A stretch of 64,000 nt of DNA, taken from Williamsia soli (lineage in GTDB: Bacteria > Actinomycetota > Actinomycetes > Mycobacteriales > Mycobacteriaceae). The stretch covers positions 1-64,000 of the forward strand of contig NZ_JAFRDR010000004.1 in NCBI RefSeq assembly GCF_017377795.1, read 5' to 3'. Made by a program: the position numbers and the translations under genes. The number at the start of each line of letters is the position of its first letter. Within the stretch, counting starts at the first letter, position 1. Of this stretch, positions 52,621 through 61,267 are shown one piece after another. The notes below the pieces were generated by a model. It saw only the letters and a program-made list of their open reading frames with translations, did no database searches and was not told the origin of the DNA.

Positions 52621-53633
52621 GCGACTGCCTTTCGTGAGGAGAACAGACGGCGGCGGGCACGCGGCACCGTCAGGCGCCAACGCTGACCGGGATCGGTGGC
52701 GATGCGGGCCCACGCCGCGAGGATGGTTGCCGACACGGTGGTCACCACGATGGCCAGTCCGGGGAAGAACGAGAGCCACCATGCGGTCTGCAGATAGGTG
52801 CGCCCTTGCGACACCATCAGGCCCCAACTGATGTCCGGGGGCTGGATCCCGATCCCCAGGAAGCTCAGTGACGACTCGGCCAGCATCACGAAGCAGAAGT
52901 CGAGGGTGGCGACGGTCAGCAGCGTCGGGAGCAGGATGGGGAAGACGTGCGAGCGGATGATCGATCCGCTGCTGGCCCCGAATGTTCTTGCGGCGTCCAC
53001 GAATATCCGGCTCTGCAGTTCAGCCGACTCGGCGCGGGCGGTGCGCAGGTAGATGGGGATCCGGGTGAAGGCCAGCACCAGCACGATGTTGGCGGCGCTC
53101 GGCGAGAACACGTAGAGCACGACGACCGCCAGGAGCAACGACGGGAAACTCATGATGACGTCGGCGACCCGCATCGCGGTGGTCTCACGCCAGCCGCGGT
53201 GGTAACCGGCCCACATGCCGATCACCGATCCGATGATGCCCGAGATGACCACTGCGGGTAGCGCAACCATCATCGTCGTCTGGCAGGCCACGATCAGTCG
53301 GGCCAGCATGCTGCGGCCGAGCGGATCGGTACCCAGGACGTTCATCCAACCGGTGTCGAGATTGAACGGGGCCAGGTTCGACTCGTCCAGATTCTGGTCG
53401 GTCGCGGCACCGCCGACCAGCCACGGCCCGAAGACCGCGACCAGTAGGACGAAGGTGAGGATTCCCGCGGCGACGGTGGCCATCGGGTCCCGCAACAGCA
53501 GACGCCAGAGCGGCATCTTGCCGGACGGGACCTTGCCGGTGGCGACGGAATCGCCGGCGAGGTCGGTGGGTGCGACCAGAGACCCGGTGGGGTCGGTGAC
53601 GGTGGACTCGGTGGGTCCGGTGGCAATCGACAT
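52617..53633 (-). CDS. ABC transporter permease, DppC type
   Basis: A 338-residue permease. After a ~45-residue cytoplasmic N-terminus comes the first helix (VAAGILTFVLLVAVFGPWLVGG), the DppC N-terminal LNVLGTDPLGRSMLARLI segment and the EAA-loop region around DAARTFGASSGSIIRSHVFP. There are about six helices. Overlaps the DppD ATPase gene by 4 bp and follows the DppB permease by 9 bp. Confidence 0.92.
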   Translation of the reverse strand: MSIATGPTESTVTDPTGSLVAPTDLAGDSVATGKVPSGKMPLWRLLLRDPMATVAAGILTFVLLVAVFGPWLVGGAATDQNLDESNLAPFNLDTGWMNVLGTDPLGRSMLARLIVACQTTMMVALPAVVISGIIGSVIGMWAGYHRGWRETTAMRVADVIMSFPSLLLAVVVLYVFSPSAANIVLVLAFTRIPIYLRTARAESAELQSRIFVDAARTFGASSGSIIRSHVFPILLPTLLTVATLDFCFVMLAESSLSFLGIGIQPPDISWGLMVSQGRTYLQTAWWLSFFPGLAIVVTTVSATILAAWARIATDPGQRWRLTVPRARRRLFSSRKAVA

Positions 53634-53642
53634 GTCGTTCTC

Positions 53643-54569
53643 CTAGACCTTGACCTTTTCGCGGACCCGCGCATCGAGCAGCGCGTATCCGGCGTCGATG
53701 ACGACGTTGAGAATGAAGATGCTGACTGCAGTCAGCAGCACCGCGGCCTGCAGCACCGCGAAATCGCGCTGCAGGATCGAATCGATCATCAGCTTGCCGA
53801 TGCCGGGCCACCCGAAGATGGCCTCGACCACCACGGCACCGTTGACGAGGGCGACGGCGAGATCACCGGCGACGGTGAGAGCCGGCGCGGCAGCGTTGCG
53901 TAGGGCGTGGTGGGTGACGACCCGGAAGTCGCCTGCACCCTTGCTGCGGGCGAGTCGGACGTAGGGTGCCGACAGCGCCTGCACCATCGCTCCGCGGACG
54001 ACCTGGGTCAGAACACCCAGCGGCCGGATCAGCAGGGTCGCGATCGGCAGGATCCAGGACAAGGTGCTGCCGGTGCCCGAGGTGGGCAACCACCCGAACA
54101 CCACCGCGAAGATCCAGATCCCGGTGATGGCGAACCAGAAGTCGGGGACGCTCGCCGCTGTCATCGACAGCAGTGACGAGAAGCGGTCGGCGAGGGAGTT
54201 CGGGCGCAGGGCCGCCCAGCATCCGAGGATCACTGCTCCGACAATGGCCAGCAGCATGGTGAAGAACGCGAGCTGCAGGGTGGCCGGGAACGCGCGCAGG
54301 GCCATTCCGGCGGCGGACTCCCCGGTACGCAACGACTCGCCGAAGTCCAGGTGGATGACGCCACCTAGATAGTCGAGCATCTGGTTCCAGACGGGCTTGT
54401 CGAGGCCGTTCTCGGCGGCGAACTCGGCGCGCTGGTCGGGAGTGGCGGAGACCGGTAGGTAGAGATTGGTGGGATCACCGGTCAGGCGGGCGAGCAGGAA
54501 GACACCGAAGAGGACGACCAGTAGTGGGATGAGGCTGGTGTACATGCGGCGTCGCAGGAAGGCGAACAT
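53643..54569 (-). CDS. ABC transporter permease, DppB type
   Basis: A 308-residue permease with the DppB pattern: one N-terminal helix, a large external loop (GDPTNLYLPVSATPDQRAEF) and five further helices. The EAA motif region YVRLARSKGAGDFRVVTHHALRN contacts the ATPases. It leads the permease pair and follows the solute-binding protein gene after 103 bp. Confidence 0.92.
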   Translation of the reverse strand: MFAFLRRRMYTSLIPLLVVLFGVFLLARLTGDPTNLYLPVSATPDQRAEFAAENGLDKPVWNQMLDYLGGVIHLDFGESLRTGESAAGMALRAFPATLQLAFFTMLLAIVGAVILGCWAALRPNSLADRFSSLLSMTAASVPDFWFAITGIWIFAVVFGWLPTSGTGSTLSWILPIATLLIRPLGVLTQVVRGAMVQALSAPYVRLARSKGAGDFRVVTHHALRNAAAPALTVAGDLAVALVNGAVVVEAIFGWPGIGKLMIDSILQRDFAVLQAAVLLTAVSIFILNVVIDAGYALLDARVREKVKV

Positions 54570-54625
54570 CTCTCACCGCTTTCTCGGTTGAGTGGGACTG
54601 GTCATGACGGTTCCTTCTAATGGGC

Positions 54626-54661
54626 TGCAGAGCGCAAATGGGGTGCAGAGCGCAAGTGGGC
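54626..54661. repeat. 18-bp tandem duplication
   Basis: TGCAGAGCGCAAATGGGG (54626-54643) is followed at once by TGCAGAGCGCAAGTGGGC. It lies between the solute-binding protein and DppB genes, where it could set the ratio of binding protein to membrane components. Only two units; function unknown. Confidence 0.7.
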
Positions 54662-54672
54662 TCACGGCGATG

Positions 54673-56250
54673 TCAGTCGTTGCCGGATGCGGTGGCGTGG
54701 GTCATCTCGGCCAATCGCATCTCGTCGCCGGTCGCGGAATTGGGTTGGTATGCAACGGTCGGCGCCTTGGCGAGGACGGCGTTCATGTGCGCGATGTAGG
54801 CATACTGGCGGATCAGGCGTGGCTCGTCGGCGAGCACCGCCGCGAACGCATCCTGGCGAGCGTCGCCGATCTGTTCCTGAGCGGTCTCGATCTCGCGGTC
54901 GAAGGCGGCGGTGCCATAGGTGCTCTGGTAGCCATCGCTGAGCAGGTATTGCTCTGCGGTGAACTGGGCGTCTCCGGCCTGGTTTCCGTGCTGGATCATC
55001 AGGATGACCGGGCCCTCGTCAGGGAAAGGGCGGATCTGGTACAGCATCTGTCCCGAGGTGTCCATCATCTCGATCTTCACGTTGAGACCGGCCTGGTCGA
55101 GAGAGTTCTGGATGACCTCGATCGTCTCGTTGATCTTGGGGAACATTCCCGTCCGCCCGATCAGTTTGATCTGTTTGTCGACCGGAACACCGTCGGCTTT
55201 CGCTTCTGCCACAAGCTCTTTCGCCCGAGCCAGATCGTAGGCGGTGGGCGTGATCTCGTCGTTGAATCCGACGATGCTCGGACCGACGAGTTGCGACGCC
55301 GGATCTCCCAAGCCTCGGAACAGGGCCTTGATGATGCCGTCACGATTGACCGACAGGTCGATGGCCTCGCGGACCCGGTAGTCGTCGAGCGGTGGTTCGT
55401 CTGCCTGCATCCGCAGCGCGGTGGTCTCGTTGTTCGGGTAGGAGACCCCGAGATCGCCGGCACCGTCCTCGGGGCCGAGGTAGGTGGCGATCTCCGCCTC
55501 GTCGTTGGTCACCATCGCGGCCCGAACACTGCCCTCGGTGCGCCACTGGTACACCGCGCGGGTGTATTCCGGTGCCGGACCGGAGTATTCGGGATTCAGT
55601 GCGAGTGCCAGCTTCTGGCCCGCGTCCCAGTAGTCGACAAGGTAGGGCCCGGTCCCGATCGGGATGCGTACCTTGTCTCCTGCATCGGTGGTGGTGGGGA
55701 CCATCTCGATGAACGAGATGCGCAGCGGCAGAATGGGGTCAGGCGTCGGCGTGGTGACGGTGACCGTGGCGGGATCGGTGGCCTCGACGACGAGCTCGTC
55801 GTCGCCGAAGACGTATCCGTCTACTTCGCATCCGATCGAGGAGTTGATGGTGCGGTTGATGGAGAAGGCGGCGTCTTCGGCGTCGAACGTGGTGCCGTCG
55901 CTGAACTTCACTCCCTGGTGGATGCGGAAGGTCCACGTGTTCGGCGAGGTCTGCTCCCAGGAGTCGGCGAGCTTGGGTTCGAGGTCGCCGCTGTCGGGGT
56001 TGCGCTCGATGAGCGGTTCGGTGATGTTGGAACGGACCACTGGCCCGGTGGCGGTCAGCGAGGCGTCGCACGGTTCGAGTGTGGGCGGCTCCTGCGGGAG
56101 CACGATGCGGAGGGTGTTGGGGTCGGCGGCGTCGGTCTGTGTCGTGTTGGCGACAGAACATCCGGTGGCGAGCGCGGCGACTGCGGCGGCAGCCACGACA
56201 GCGCGCAGGGTGCGTCGGGAAGCCGGCTGCATCGGGGCTGCGGCGTGCAT
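54673..56250 (-). CDS. Extracellular solute-binding lipoprotein, family 5 (SBP_bac_5)
   Basis: A 525-residue periplasmic-type binding protein. The signal peptide ends in the lipobox LATGC (Cys31). The body has NITEPLIERNPDSGDLEPKLADSWE, WTFRIHQGVKFSDGTTFDAEDAAFS and VREAIDLSVNRDGIIKALF, all family 5 blocks. Start 56250 has GGAGGAA at the right distance. It is first in an eight-gene operon. Family 5 proteins bind peptides, nickel complexes or oligosaccharides; with glucarate dehydratase downstream, a sugar-acid-containing ligand is likely. Confidence 0.92.
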   Translation of the reverse strand: MHAAAPMQPASRRTLRAVVAAAAVAALATGCSVANTTQTDAADPNTLRIVLPQEPPTLEPCDASLTATGPVVRSNITEPLIERNPDSGDLEPKLADSWEQTSPNTWTFRIHQGVKFSDGTTFDAEDAAFSINRTINSSIGCEVDGYVFGDDELVVEATDPATVTVTTPTPDPILPLRISFIEMVPTTTDAGDKVRIPIGTGPYLVDYWDAGQKLALALNPEYSGPAPEYTRAVYQWRTEGSVRAAMVTNDEAEIATYLGPEDGAGDLGVSYPNNETTALRMQADEPPLDDYRVREAIDLSVNRDGIIKALFRGLGDPASQLVGPSIVGFNDEITPTAYDLARAKELVAEAKADGVPVDKQIKLIGRTGMFPKINETIEVIQNSLDQAGLNVKIEMMDTSGQMLYQIRPFPDEGPVILMIQHGNQAGDAQFTAEQYLLSDGYQSTYGTAAFDREIETAQEQIGDARQDAFAAVLADEPRLIRQYAYIAHMNAVLAKAPTVAYQPNSATGDEMRLAEMTHATASGND

Positions 56251-56533
56251 GGTTCCTCCGTTGTGAAGATGAATCGCGTCGGTCATACGACGCTGCCGTT
56301 TGTGACGGTAGCCACAACGTAGGAGGGCTCCGAGAACGCGTCAACAGGCCAAAACGCCTGGAAAAGGCTCTTTTGGCCGATGATGACCATCTCCGAGGCG
56401 CCGAACTGGTGACTTGAATCACTGTAAATATACTGCGTGACCAGCCGATTCTCCGAATGGCCCGACACGTCCGACGAGCGGTGCCGAGTGAATCATGCCG
56501 TTTGGGTATCAGTTGATGTTATTTACGAGTTGG

Positions 56534-56566
56534 ACAGGTATTCCTGAAGCGGCATACCGTACCTGT
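56534..56566. promoter_or_regulatory. Inverted repeat in the divergent sugar-acid promoter
   Basis: ACAGGTA (56534-56540) and TACCTGT (56560-56566) are perfect inverted arms, and a second pair GGTAT/ATACC lies inside. It is the only symmetric element I see in the 364-bp gap (56251-56614) between the solute-binding protein gene and the hydroxyacid dehydrogenase gene. A candidate binding site for the LysR at 58037 or another regulator. Confidence 0.4.
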
Positions 56567-56614
56567 AGCCCAGTGGTGGACCACGATGGTTCTGCCCTGC
56601 CGTCAGGAGGCGCG

Positions 56615-57637
56615 ATGGTGAACGCAGCAACAGCCGCGACAAGAGATGCGAAATCGGTTGTGAAACAGGCTGATCGGGTGCTCCAAGTCGGCCCACTGAA
56701 GCCTTCACTCGCCACGTCGCTGGCCGTCGACCACGACGCGATCCTGCTGCCCACCGATGAGACCAGGGCCGCGTTCCTCGCCGAGCACGGAGACGCTGTT
56801 CGCGCCGTTGTCACCTCGGGACGCACCGGAGTCGACGCCGCTCTCATGGCGGACCTGCCGAACCTCGGCGCGATCGTGCATTTCGGTGTCGGCTACGACA
56901 CCACCGACGTCGAGCTCGCGGAACAGCGCGGCGTCGGGGTCAGCAACACCCCTGACGTCCTGACCGACTGCGTGGCGGACACGGCCGTGGGGCTGCTCAT
57001 CGACACCCTGCGCGGCTTCTCCGCCGCAGACCGCTTCGTGCGGGCAGGCCGTTGGCCGAGCGAAGGCAACGTCCCGCTGTCCCGCAAGGTGAGCGGATCC
57101 CGCGTCGGCATCATCGGTCTCGGCCGGATCGGCGCAGCCATCGCCGACCGGCTCGTCGGATTCGGCTGCGACATCGCGTACCACAACCGCAACGAGGTCC
57201 CGGGTTCGCAGTTTCGATACGCAGCGTCGCCAATGGAACTGGCGGCGTCGGTTGATGTCCTGGTGGTCGCGGCCTCCGGGGGCAAGGGCACGCGAGCGCT
57301 GGTGGATCGGGAGGTCCTCACGGCGTTGGGTGCCGACGGGTTCCTGATCAATGTCGCCCGTGGCAGCGTCGTCGACGAGGCAGCGCTGGTCGAGATGCTC
57401 ACCTCCGGCGGTCTTGCCGGTGCCGGCCTCGACGTGTTCGCCGACGAACCGAATGTGCCGGCCGAACTCCTCGATCTCGACAACGTCGTGCTCTTGCCCC
57501 ATGTGGGTAGTGGGACCACGCAGACCCGTGCGGCGATGGAGGCGCTGACGTTGGCGAATCTGAATGAGTATCTCGAGCGCGGGACACTCACAACCCCTGT
57601 GCTGCAACCGAAGTCCACGTCAGGAGTGCACTCATGA
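56615..57637 (+). CDS. D-2-hydroxyacid dehydrogenase (glyoxylate/hydroxypyruvate reductase-like)
   Basis: A 340-residue NAD(P)-dependent enzyme. VGIIGLGRIGAAIADR is the cofactor loop, NVARGSVVDEAAL the substrate Arg block, GLDVFADEPNVP the Asp/Glu block and VLLPHVGSGT the catalytic His. ATG at 56615 has AGGAGG; in-frame upstream codons have no ribosome site. It is divergent from the transporter operon. It is a paralogue in function of the gene at 47455, so the two may use different 2-oxo acids. It overlaps the following gene by ATGA. Confidence 0.92.
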   Translation: MVNAATAATRDAKSVVKQADRVLQVGPLKPSLATSLAVDHDAILLPTDETRAAFLAEHGDAVRAVVTSGRTGVDAALMADLPNLGAIVHFGVGYDTTDVELAEQRGVGVSNTPDVLTDCVADTAVGLLIDTLRGFSAADRFVRAGRWPSEGNVPLSRKVSGSRVGIIGLGRIGAAIADRLVGFGCDIAYHNRNEVPGSQFRYAASPMELAASVDVLVVAASGGKGTRALVDREVLTALGADGFLINVARGSVVDEAALVEMLTSGGLAGAGLDVFADEPNVPAELLDLDNVVLLPHVGSGTTQTRAAMEALTLANLNEYLERGTLTTPVLQPKSTSGVHS

Positions 57638-58029
57638 GCGTCGTCTTGAGCTATGTCTCGTCCGTCGAGGGCCGCGGTGCGCTGAGCTTCGGCTTCGCGG
57701 AGGCTCGAATGCGTGGCACTGATCTCCTGGTCATCGCCGAGGACGACAGCGCCGCGACGCCCGAGTTCGACCTCGACCTGACCGCCGCTCGCCACGCCGC
57801 CGACGCGACGGACGTCGTGGTCAAGCTCGAGCCGAACGACCCGGATCTGTCCCATGCCGACAACCTGATCGATGCGTCGTACCGCGACGACGTCGAGCTG
57901 ATCGTCATCGGCATCCGCCGCCGCTCGCCCGTCGGAAAGCTGTTGACGGGCAGTGCGATGCAGCGGGTCCTGCTCGATGCCCAGTGCCCGGTGACCGCAG
58001 TCAAACCCCCGGTGCGCTCAGCCGTCTGA
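57634..58029 (+). CDS. UspA-type universal stress protein
   Basis: A 131-residue single-domain Usp fold. The ATP-binding signature near the C-terminus reads GIRRRSPVGKLLTGSAMQRVLLDAQCPV, matching G-2x-G-9x-G(S/T). The N-terminal strand lacks the usual acidic start but VVLSYVSSVEGRGAL fits. It is translationally coupled to the hydroxyacid dehydrogenase. Small Usp genes are also found beside tricarboxylate and sugar-acid transporter genes, where they may modulate uptake. Confidence 0.85.
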   Translation: MSVVLSYVSSVEGRGALSFGFAEARMRGTDLLVIAEDDSAATPEFDLDLTAARHAADATDVVVKLEPNDPDLSHADNLIDASYRDDVELIVIGIRRRSPVGKLLTGSAMQRVLLDAQCPVTAVKPPVRSAV

Positions 58030-58036
58030 CCGGGGG

Positions 58037-58930
58037 TCAGATCCATTCCCGTTGCGGCAGCACGTCTTCCATCAGTCTGGCCAGGGCCGGGTTCTGATTG
58101 TCCGGGCGCCAGGCGGCATTCATCTGCACCGGCCGGTCCCGCACCGACGTCACCTCTTTGAACACCACACCCTCGGGGTGCATGGTGGCCGCCGACTCGG
58201 GCACCAGCGCCATCCCCAGGCCGGACCGGACGAGGACCAGCATCGTGTGCACCTGCGTCACGTACTGGACGTACCTCGGTGTCGCGCCGACGATCGTGAA
58301 GGTGCTGATCAGCAGTTCGTGGAAGTACCTGGCGTCGACAGGGGAGTACATCACCACCGGTCGGTTGTCGAAGTCCTCGATCGTCAGATGCTCGGCGTCG
58401 ACCAGTTCGTGGTCGGTGGGCAGCGCGGCGATCAACCGCTCGTGATGAATGGGCCTGCTACTGATCCCTGGGCGCGTCATGATCGGCCGGACAAGCCCCA
58501 GGTCGAGTTCGCCTCCGGACAGCGACTCGATCTGGGCAGACGAAACCATCTCGCGGAGGACCAGCTTGACGTCGGGGAGTTTCTCACGCGCAGTCGACAG
58601 CAGCCTGGGCAGGACGGCGTGCGCCGATGCCCCGGTGAAGCCGATGATCACGGTGCCGAGGTCGCCGGCGGGTACCCGTCTGACGGTCAGCACCGCACTC
58701 TCGGACAGGCGGACGATGCGACGGGCGTCGGGCAGAAAGGCCGTACCCGCAGCCGTCAGCGTCACCGAGCGGCTCGTCCGGTCGACGAGCTGAACGCCCA
58801 ATTCGTTCTCGAGCTGCTGGATCTGTCTGCTCAGAGGCGGCTGTGTCATGTGCAGGCGCTCGGCGGCCCTACCGAAGTGGAGTTCCTCGGCGACGGCGAT
58901 GAAGCACGTGAGGCGGGCCAGCGAGAACAT
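58037..58930 (-). CDS. LysR-family transcriptional regulator
   Basis: A 297-residue LysR regulator. The winged helix is FSLARLTCFIAVAEELHFGRAAERLHMTQPPLSRQIQQLENELG, followed by a two-lobed inducer domain (TVIIGFTGASAHAVLPRLL; GLGMALVPES). Start 58930 has AGGAG. It is the last gene of the ALDH - KdgD - glucarate-dehydratase-like run, and is likely the activator for sugar-acid genes responding to glucarate or a product; this is inferred from context. Confidence 0.92.
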   Translation of the reverse strand: MFSLARLTCFIAVAEELHFGRAAERLHMTQPPLSRQIQQLENELGVQLVDRTSRSVTLTAAGTAFLPDARRIVRLSESAVLTVRRVPAGDLGTVIIGFTGASAHAVLPRLLSTAREKLPDVKLVLREMVSSAQIESLSGGELDLGLVRPIMTRPGISSRPIHHERLIAALPTDHELVDAEHLTIEDFDNRPVVMYSPVDARYFHELLISTFTIVGATPRYVQYVTQVHTMLVLVRSGLGMALVPESAATMHPEGVVFKEVTSVRDRPVQMNAAWRPDNQNPALARLMEDVLPQREWI

Positions 58931-59014
58931 TGATCCACTCCTGGTATCGGAAGGAGACGCGTACGCGTCCCAGTGGATCAATGTATGCGCCTCTTCGGGC
59001 CGCGGAGCGCCGAG

Positions 59015-60286
59015 CTACCAGCGCGGGCAGGTGTTCTCGAACGACGGGTCGATCGATTTCATGTACCCGGTGTCATCGCGATCGCGGATGCCGCAGTCGA
59101 GATACTGCTGGTGGAGGACAGAAAGCGCGTCCTCGTCGAGCTCGACTCCGAGTCCGGGAGCGGTCGGGACCGGCACCGCGCCGTCGACTATGGACAACGC
59201 GCCGGGTTTGATGACGTCCTCGCTCTTCCAGGGCCAATGGGTGTCGCACGCGTACGAGAGATTCGGCGTCGCCGCAGCCAGGTGGACCATGGCTGCGAGG
59301 CTGATCCCCAGATGCGAGTTGGAGTGCATGGACAGTCCGAGGCCGAAGGTGTCGCAGATGCCGGCGAGCAGTCGCGATCGCTGCAGGCCACCCCAATAGT
59401 GGTGGTCGGAGAGCACCACAGACACCGAGTTCTGGCGTACGGATGGTTCGAGTTGATCGAAGGCGACGACGCACATATTGGTGGCGAGCGGCATCTTTGC
59501 CTCCGCGGCAACCTCGGCCATTCCTTCGAGTCCCGGTGTCGGATCCTCGAGGTACTCCAGCACTCCTGCGAGTTCGGACGCCACGTGAATCGATGTGTCG
59601 ACCGTCCAGGCGGCGTTGGGGTCGAGCCGCAGCGGCAGGTCGGGAAAGGCCACGCGTAGCGCCTTGATCGCGGCGATCTCCTGCTCGGGAGGGAAGACCC
59701 CGCCCTTGAGCTTGATCGCCGTGAAGCCGTACTCGGCGATCATGCGGCGTGCCTGGCGGACCAGACCTTCGGGATCGAGGGCGCTGCCCCAACTGTCTGG
59801 TTCGGCACCGGGATGCGCGGCCCACTTGTAGAACAGGTACGCGCTGAACGGCACCTCGGTGCGTACCGCGCCGCCCAGCAGATCGGACACCGGTCGACCC
59901 AGCGCCTTGCCCTGCACGTCGAGACATGCGACCTCGAATGGGGAGAGGACCCGGTCGGTCGTACTCGCGGTGGTGATCATCCCTGCGACGCCGTCGCCGC
60001 CGGTGACCGTGAGGGTATCGAGCACGGCGTCGATCGCCTGCCGGATGGCGCCCAGGGCGAACACATCCTGACCGACGATGGCGTCGGCAGCCGCCTCGAG
60101 CCGGGCCAGGTGGGCGGTGTCGGCATAGGTTTCACCGAGCCCGACCAGTCCGGCATCGGTGTCGAGCTGGATGATCGCCCGCAGCGCGTAGGGCTGGTGG
60201 ACGCCGACCGTGTTCAACAGCGGCGGGTCGACGAAGGCCACCGGGGTGATACGGGCCCCGGTGATCCGAATCGGTGCGGCGCTCAT
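59015..60286 (-). CDS. Enolase-superfamily sugar-acid dehydratase (glucarate dehydratase-related)
   Basis: A 423-residue enolase-superfamily protein. It carries AIKLKGGVFPPE (Lys pair), LRLDPNAAW and YLEDPTPGLEG (metal ligands), TNMCVVAFDQ and SMHSNSHLGIS with the catalytic His, so it should be active. It is shorter than, and clearly different from, the GudD at 48446. It overlaps the KdgD gene by one base (TGATG). It may act on L-idarate, galactarate or another aldarate, widening the range that feeds the same KdgD. Confidence 0.9.
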   Translation of the reverse strand: MSAAPIRITGARITPVAFVDPPLLNTVGVHQPYALRAIIQLDTDAGLVGLGETYADTAHLARLEAAADAIVGQDVFALGAIRQAIDAVLDTLTVTGGDGVAGMITTASTTDRVLSPFEVACLDVQGKALGRPVSDLLGGAVRTEVPFSAYLFYKWAAHPGAEPDSWGSALDPEGLVRQARRMIAEYGFTAIKLKGGVFPPEQEIAAIKALRVAFPDLPLRLDPNAAWTVDTSIHVASELAGVLEYLEDPTPGLEGMAEVAAEAKMPLATNMCVVAFDQLEPSVRQNSVSVVLSDHHYWGGLQRSRLLAGICDTFGLGLSMHSNSHLGISLAAMVHLAAATPNLSYACDTHWPWKSEDVIKPGALSIVDGAVPVPTAPGLGVELDEDALSVLHQQYLDCGIRDRDDTGYMKSIDPSFENTCPRW

Positions 60287-61221
60287 CAGACCGCGACTGC
60301 CGACGCGAGTGCACTGTCCAGGACTGCACGTCCCGCCGCGGTGATCTCGACCAACTCCTGCTGGTGTTCGGGAGTCAAGGCCACGAGGGGTGCGCGCACG
60401 GGTCCGGCGTCGATGCCTTCCATCGTGACACCGAACTTCACCAGCGAGACCGCATATCCCGGAACGAGATTGCGCAGGCGAACCAGGGGATGGAAGAAGT
60501 TGCGCAGCAGCGCTTCCGCGAGCTCGTCGTCGCCGGACTCGAGTGCGTTGTAGAACGCCAATGCGATCTCGGGTGCGAACGCGAATGTCGCCGACGAGTA
60601 CAGGGTCACGCCGATCGCGCGGTAGGCCTGCTGGGTGATCTCGGCGGTCGGCAACCCGTTGAAGAAGAGGAACTCCTTGCCGGACGGCGCCAACGCATCC
60701 TTGACCGCGATCACGATGCGGGCGACGTTGTCGAGATCGCCCGTGCCGTCCTTGAAACCGACGACCGTCGGCAGCTGCGCAACCTCCACCGCGGCGGCCT
60801 CGTTGTAGACGGCTGTGCCGCGGTTGTAGACGATGAGCGGCAGGTCGGTGGCGGCAGCAATGGCGCGGGTGTACTCGACCAGGCCGGCAGGCGGCATCGT
60901 GACGAGGTACGGCGGTAGCAGCAGGATGCCGTCCGCACCGGCGGCCTTGGCGCTGACCGCGAACTCCTTCGCCTGCACCAGCGAGCCGCCGGCACCGGCG
61001 AACACCGGCACCCGACCGGCGACGACGTCGACGGCAGTGGCGACGATCCGGCCGAACTCCTCGAGTCCGAGGGCGTGGAATTCCCCGGTCCCGCAGGCGA
61101 TGAACACTCCGCCGGGACCGGCCGCGACGCCCTTCTCGAGGTGTTGCGCGAGCAGCGCATAGTCGACGTCGCCGGCCGGCGTGAACGGGGTGACGGGGAA
61201 GAACAGGACTCCGTCGAGCAT
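60286..61221 (-). CDS. kdgD: 5-dehydro-4-deoxyglucarate dehydratase
   Basis: A 311-residue DapA/NAL-superfamily lyase. GVLFFPVTPFTPAGDVDY at the start, ACGTGEFHALGLEEF (phosphate/carboxylate loop) and the Schiff-base Lys in VVGFKDGTGDL place it in the KdgD group, which decarboxylates and dehydrates 5-dehydro-4-deoxyglucarate to 2-oxoglutarate semialdehyde. The start has AAGGAG. Its product is the substrate of the ALDH encoded just upstream, with which it forms an operon. Confidence 0.93.
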   Translation of the reverse strand: MLDGVLFFPVTPFTPAGDVDYALLAQHLEKGVAAGPGGVFIACGTGEFHALGLEEFGRIVATAVDVVAGRVPVFAGAGGSLVQAKEFAVSAKAAGADGILLLPPYLVTMPPAGLVEYTRAIAAATDLPLIVYNRGTAVYNEAAAVEVAQLPTVVGFKDGTGDLDNVARIVIAVKDALAPSGKEFLFFNGLPTAEITQQAYRAIGVTLYSSATFAFAPEIALAFYNALESGDDELAEALLRNFFHPLVRLRNLVPGYAVSLVKFGVTMEGIDAGPVRAPLVALTPEHQQELVEITAAGRAVLDSALASAVAV

Positions 61222-61267
61222 GGGGGTATCTCCTTGATGTGTGGGGGCTGATCGAGCGGGGGTGAGG

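Noticed and set aside
54592-56322. Long plus-strand frame opposite the solute-binding protein
   Set aside because: The minus-strand lipoprotein has a signal peptide, lipobox and family 5 blocks; the plus-strand frame has none.
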